43,598 bases of DNA from JAIEOG01 sp964611895. GTDB taxonomy: Bacteria > Bdellovibrionota > FAC87 > UBA2466. Of this stretch, positions 41,097-43,598 are shown in pieces. The position numbers and the translations under genes are program-made. The stretch lies in the NCBI GenBank assembly GCA_964611895.1, contig CAZTDN010000027.1, forward strand, positions 1 through 43,598, written 5' to 3'. The notes under the pieces are model-generated. The model was not told the origin of the DNA. It worked only from the letters and a program-made list of their open reading frames with translations, and did not search any database. Position 1 is the stretch's first letter; each line of letters opens with the position of its first letter.

Positions 41097-42680
41097 ATGA
41101 ATTTTAATGAACTGGGGCTACCTCCCCGCTTGGCCTCAAATTTAGAGGCCCTGGCCTTTGTGCAGCCTACCCCCATTCAAGCTCAGAGCATCCCAGCAGC
41201 CTTGCAAGGTCGGGACACTCTAGCGATTGCACCCACCGGAACTGGAAAAACAGGGGCTTTTGGAATCCCGAGCCTAGCCCACCTTTATAATAACCCCGGG
41301 AGCCAGGTGCTGGTGCTCGCCCCAACCCGTGAGCTTGCCGCCCAGATTTTCCGTTTTTTTAGAAACCTGACCGAAGGCATGGACCTACACGGCGTGCTCA
41401 TTGTGGGTGGAGAACCCTTCAATCGGCAGCAGAGACAAGTAAAACGGGGCGTAGACTACATCATCGCCACACCAGGTCGCCTCATTGATCATCTGGAAGC
41501 AGGGATGCCCACCGAGCAGATCAGCGTCTTGGTTCTGGATGAAGTCGATCGCATGTTAGACATGGGATTTGCTCCGCAGGTAGAAGCCATTGTGAATAGC
41601 ATCCCCGCTGAGAGACAGACCTACCTTTTTTCAGCCACACTTCCGCGCGAAATCGTGGCGCTGACCCAGAAATACTTAAAGGATCCAGTCCGGGTAACCA
41701 TTGAGGGAACCCCTGCACAAAAACCAAAGATCCAAGAAGAGGACATTGAGACCTCGGAGCTGGATAAACCGGCACTGCTCATCGAACAGCTGAGCAAACG
41801 CACTGGCAAAATCCTCGTGTTTGCAAATACACAGGGACGTGTGGAGCAGATTAGCCGTCGACTAGAAAAAGCAGGACACGCCAATGCGACCATTCATGGT
41901 GGAAGAACGCACCGGGAGCGCAAAGGAGCGCTGGACTCTTTTCGCTCTTCCCAAGCGCGTGTGCTGATTGCAACCGACATTGTGGCGCGCGGCATTGACG
42001 TCTCGGACATTGAGCATGTGATCAATTACGACGTCCCTGGCAGCGAAGAAGACTACCTACACCGCATTGGCCGAACCGGCAGAATTGGAAAAGAAGGTTT
42101 TGCAGTTACTTTTGTTTCGCCTCAACGCCGGCGGACCAAACAAAAGCCCCAGCGCGGCGGTGGATTTGGCGGCGGACGGGGTCGAGGTCCAGGAGGCGGG
42201 CAACGGCGCCACGACCGCGCAGCGGCACCGTTCCACAAAGGACCCCGCAAGTTTGACAGAGAACCCCGTGCGTTTGGCAGCAAGCCTCGCACTTTCGAAA
42301 AAGGCACGCGCAAATCTGGCGATCCAGCCCCACGCTCTTTTGAGAATGGGCCACGTCGGTTTGAAAAAGCACCTCGGTCTTTCGATAAAAAGCCGCGCGC
42401 TTTTGAAAAAGAGCCTCGTGGATTTGAAAAAAGGCCTCGTTCGTTTGAAAAGCCTCGGCGTTCATTTGAACGGCCGGAAGGTGACTTTGAAAAGAATGAT
42501 CGATTTGGTTTTGGGAAGCCAAAGCCCTTTCGGGCTGCAGCCAAAGCTGGACCTCGTCAGTTTGTTCACGATAAACCCGCCTCGGGACGTAAATCTTTTA
42601 CCCCCAAGCCGGAGTGGAAGCGTGCCGGTGGAGTCGCCGTTCGCAAGAGCCGTCCTCGCCCCAACGCGCAACAAAATTAG
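41097..42680 (+). CDS. DEAD-box RNA helicase with DEVD motif and repeat tail
   Basis: 527 residues from the ATG at 41097, with GGA six bases upstream. Helicase motifs in order: Q motif PTPIQ (24-28), motif I APTGTGKT (45-52), Ia APTRELA, Ib TPGR, motif II DEVD (148-151) where DEAD is usual, motif III SAT, motif V ATDIVARGIDV and motif VI HRIGRTGRIG. The core is RhlE-like. After about residue 350 comes a Gly/Arg-rich segment (GGGFGGGRGRGPGGGQRRHD), then a tandem heptad of the form PR-x-FEK-x, at least ten copies (for example GPRRFEKAPRSFDKKPRAFE). The tail is basic and likely disordered and RNA-binding. The gene acts in RNA remodelling, such as ribosome assembly or decay. It diverges from the OPT gene. 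Confidence 0.92.
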   Translation: MNFNELGLPPRLASNLEALAFVQPTPIQAQSIPAALQGRDTLAIAPTGTGKTGAFGIPSLAHLYNNPGSQVLVLAPTRELAAQIFRFFRNLTEGMDLHGVLIVGGEPFNRQQRQVKRGVDYIIATPGRLIDHLEAGMPTEQISVLVLDEVDRMLDMGFAPQVEAIVNSIPAERQTYLFSATLPREIVALTQKYLKDPVRVTIEGTPAQKPKIQEEDIETSELDKPALLIEQLSKRTGKILVFANTQGRVEQISRRLEKAGHANATIHGGRTHRERKGALDSFRSSQARVLIATDIVARGIDVSDIEHVINYDVPGSEEDYLHRIGRTGRIGKEGFAVTFVSPQRRRTKQKPQRGGGFGGGRGRGPGGGQRRHDRAAAPFHKGPRKFDREPRAFGSKPRTFEKGTRKSGDPAPRSFENGPRRFEKAPRSFDKKPRAFEKEPRGFEKRPRSFEKPRRSFERPEGDFEKNDRFGFGKPKPFRAAAKAGPRQFVHDKPASGRKSFTPKPEWKRAGGVAVRKSRPRPNAQQN

Positions 42681-42738
42681 GCTAGACGGGTCCTAGACCT
42701 CCGTGCTAACCATTCAAATTCCCAATGCTTTTAAGTGT

Positions 42739-42814
42739 GGGGGCGTAGCTCAATTGGGAGAGCACCAGCTTTGCAAGCTGGGGGTCGCCGGTTCGACCCC
42801 GGTCGCCTCCACCA
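42739..42814 (+). tRNA. tRNA-Ala(TGC)
   Basis: Acceptor GGGGGCG pairs with CGCCTCC and includes the G3:T70 wobble that identifies alanine tRNAs. The anticodon stem CCAGC/GCTGG has loop TTTGCAA with anticodon TGC, and the T arm is CCGG TTCGACC CCGG. CCA is encoded at 42812-42814, unlike the other two tRNAs here. Confidence 0.97.
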
Positions 42815-42863
42815 TTTTTAGGCAGGTTCTGGAAAACGTTCTCACCTTAAGTTCCACCGTTGG

Positions 42864-43598
42864 TTATCGGCAATTTACAGCGATGGTATTGGCTCCAAAG
42901 TGAGGGTAGCTCGTTTCTGTTAGGTTCCCTTTTAAGTCGATAGAATAAAGTGTGTAACCAAGCTCATTCAAATAAGCTTCGGCCATTTTTCTAATTGGCG
43001 CTTTGTGAAACACTTCAAAATCCATAAGAGTTTCAAAGAGAATAATAGGGTGATGATGCGTCAGGATTTTTCGTGCTCCTTTTAACACCTCAAGCTCCAT
43101 TCCCTCGACATCAATCTTAATAAAGTCGATTTTGACGGGGTTTTCGGAAAAATAAACATCCAGAGTCGTCACCGGAACGCGCGTACCGCTCTTACCATTG
43201 AGGGACGCATTTCCGGGAAACTGGGGATCTTCCACCCAAAAAAGCTCTCCCTCTTTATCCGACAATCCCAAGCACAAAGCTTTCACTCTTGTTTCTAAGC
43301 CTGCATTTAGCGCAATGTTTTTTTCTAACCGCTCGAAGAAGAGCGGTCCCGGTTCAAAAGCGAATATCTTGCCTCTAGGTCCAATTTGCTTGCAGAGTGC
43401 GAATGTGATTGCCCCCACGTTGGCGCCAATATCAATGCAGTTCCAACCTGGTTGAACGATCTTTTTTATCACCTGCATGACTTCTCGCTCGTACTTACCT
43501 GAAAGAAGTGCGCGATCGGTTCCTGAGCGACCAGAAAGTTCAATGCGGAACTCGCCAAGATACCCTTCGTAAATAAAAGCGGGATCGTTTTTTAAAAG
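42864..43598 (-). CDS. FkbM-family methyltransferase, 5' part outside the window
   Basis: The frame is open without interruption from the window end (43598) to the stop at 42864, 245 codons. The ATG at 43478 is therefore probably internal: the bases before it read GKYEREVMQVIKKIVQPGWN, as in the N-terminal part of FkbM domains. The SAM-binding motif is WNCIDIGANVGAITFALCKQ, then IFAFEPGPLFFERLEKNIAL, and later VPVTTLDVYF and DFIKIDVEGMELEVLKGARK, the FkbM signature 'KIDVEG.E..VL.G'. It is a SAM-dependent O-methyltransferase, often acting on sugars of surface polysaccharides or antibiotics. No neighbour beyond the window edge can be judged. Confidence 0.85.
   Translation of the reverse strand, partial: LLKNDPAFIYEGYLGEFRIELSGRSGTDRALLSGKYEREVMQVIKKIVQPGWNCIDIGANVGAITFALCKQIGPRGKIFAFEPGPLFFERLEKNIALNAGLETRVKALCLGLSDKEGELFWVEDPQFPGNASLNGKSGTRVPVTTLDVYFSENPVKIDFIKIDVEGMELEVLKGARKILTHHHPIILFETLMDFEVFHKAPIRKMAEAYLNELGYTLYSIDLKGNLTETSYPHFGANTIAVNCR

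Noticed and set aside
42106..42544. Two long minus-strand frames opposite the helicase tail
   Set aside because: They exist only because the plus-strand heptad repeat lacks antisense stops. Their sequences simply mirror the repeat.
42067..42696. A 209-codon plus-strand frame inside the helicase gene
   Set aside because: It shadows the repeat-rich tail of the helicase in another frame, and the helicase frame carries all motifs.
43476..43478. The ATG at 43478 as the start of the methyltransferase
   Set aside because: The frame is open to the window end and the residues before the ATG look like the N-terminal part of FkbM domains, so the gene is partial.
1..43598. CRISPR arrays, insertion sequences, prophage genes
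   Set aside because: No regularly spaced direct repeats, transposase genes or phage structural genes were seen. The only recombinase is the Xer-like gene, with no visible att sites.

Overview
The window looks like a chromosomal segment of a motile Gram-negative bacterium. It encodes outer-membrane flagellar rings (FlgH lipoprotein, FlgI), lipoproteins, many signal-peptide proteins and a beta-barrel protein. The order fliW-csrA-flgL-flgK-flgN-flgM-flgJ(N)-flgI-flgH-flgA-flgG-flgF, together with many secreted orphan proteins and hydrolases, recalls Bdellovibrionota or other deltaproteobacteria-like lineages. That placement is inferred from gene content only. Coding density is high and no stretch above 300 bases lacks a gene call. 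One run of 10 Ns (39374-39383) is an assembly gap.

Layout. 1-745: tRNA(CAU), a two-way terminator and a BrnT/BrnA-type toxin-antitoxin pair with a palindromic operator inside its promoter. 862-6982: unrecognised small proteins, most with signal peptides, carrying three copies of a near-perfect hairpin repeat placed at gene 3' ends. 7017-14821: a signal-peptide GNAT-like protein, a GT-C-type membrane protein overlapping an HPr-kinase-like P-loop protein, a large helical secreted protein, a probable secreted protein-glutamine glutaminase and an M14 carboxypeptidase. 14824-21386: a tyrosine recombinase, a lipoprotein, a coiled-coil membrane protein, an ArfB-like release factor, a Wzc-like BY-kinase with an outer-membrane-type barrel, and a lytic transglycosylase.

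21429-29863: twelve flagellar and regulatory genes on the minus strand, mostly overlapping or tightly spaced. A sigma-54 type -24/-12 promoter precedes flgF, with a perfect 10-bp inverted repeat upstream that could bind the activator. CsrA and FliW form the post-transcriptional control end, and FlgM/FlgN the export checkpoint and chaperone part.

30139-43598: an SGNH hydrolase, a fatty acid desaturase, HU, two solute-binding lipoproteins (the second only a half protein), tRNA-Gln followed at once by a beta-lactamase-fold serine hydrolase, a divergent membrane pyrophosphatase, an OPT transporter broken only by the assembly gap, a DEAD-box helicase with a DEVD motif II and a heptad-repeat tail, tRNA-Ala, and a FkbM methyltransferase cut by the window edge.

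No CRISPR array, insertion sequence, prophage or complete defence island is visible. The strongest candidates for something new are the hairpin repeat family with its orphan secretome, the GT-C/HprK-like pair, and the glutaminase-peptidase pair.
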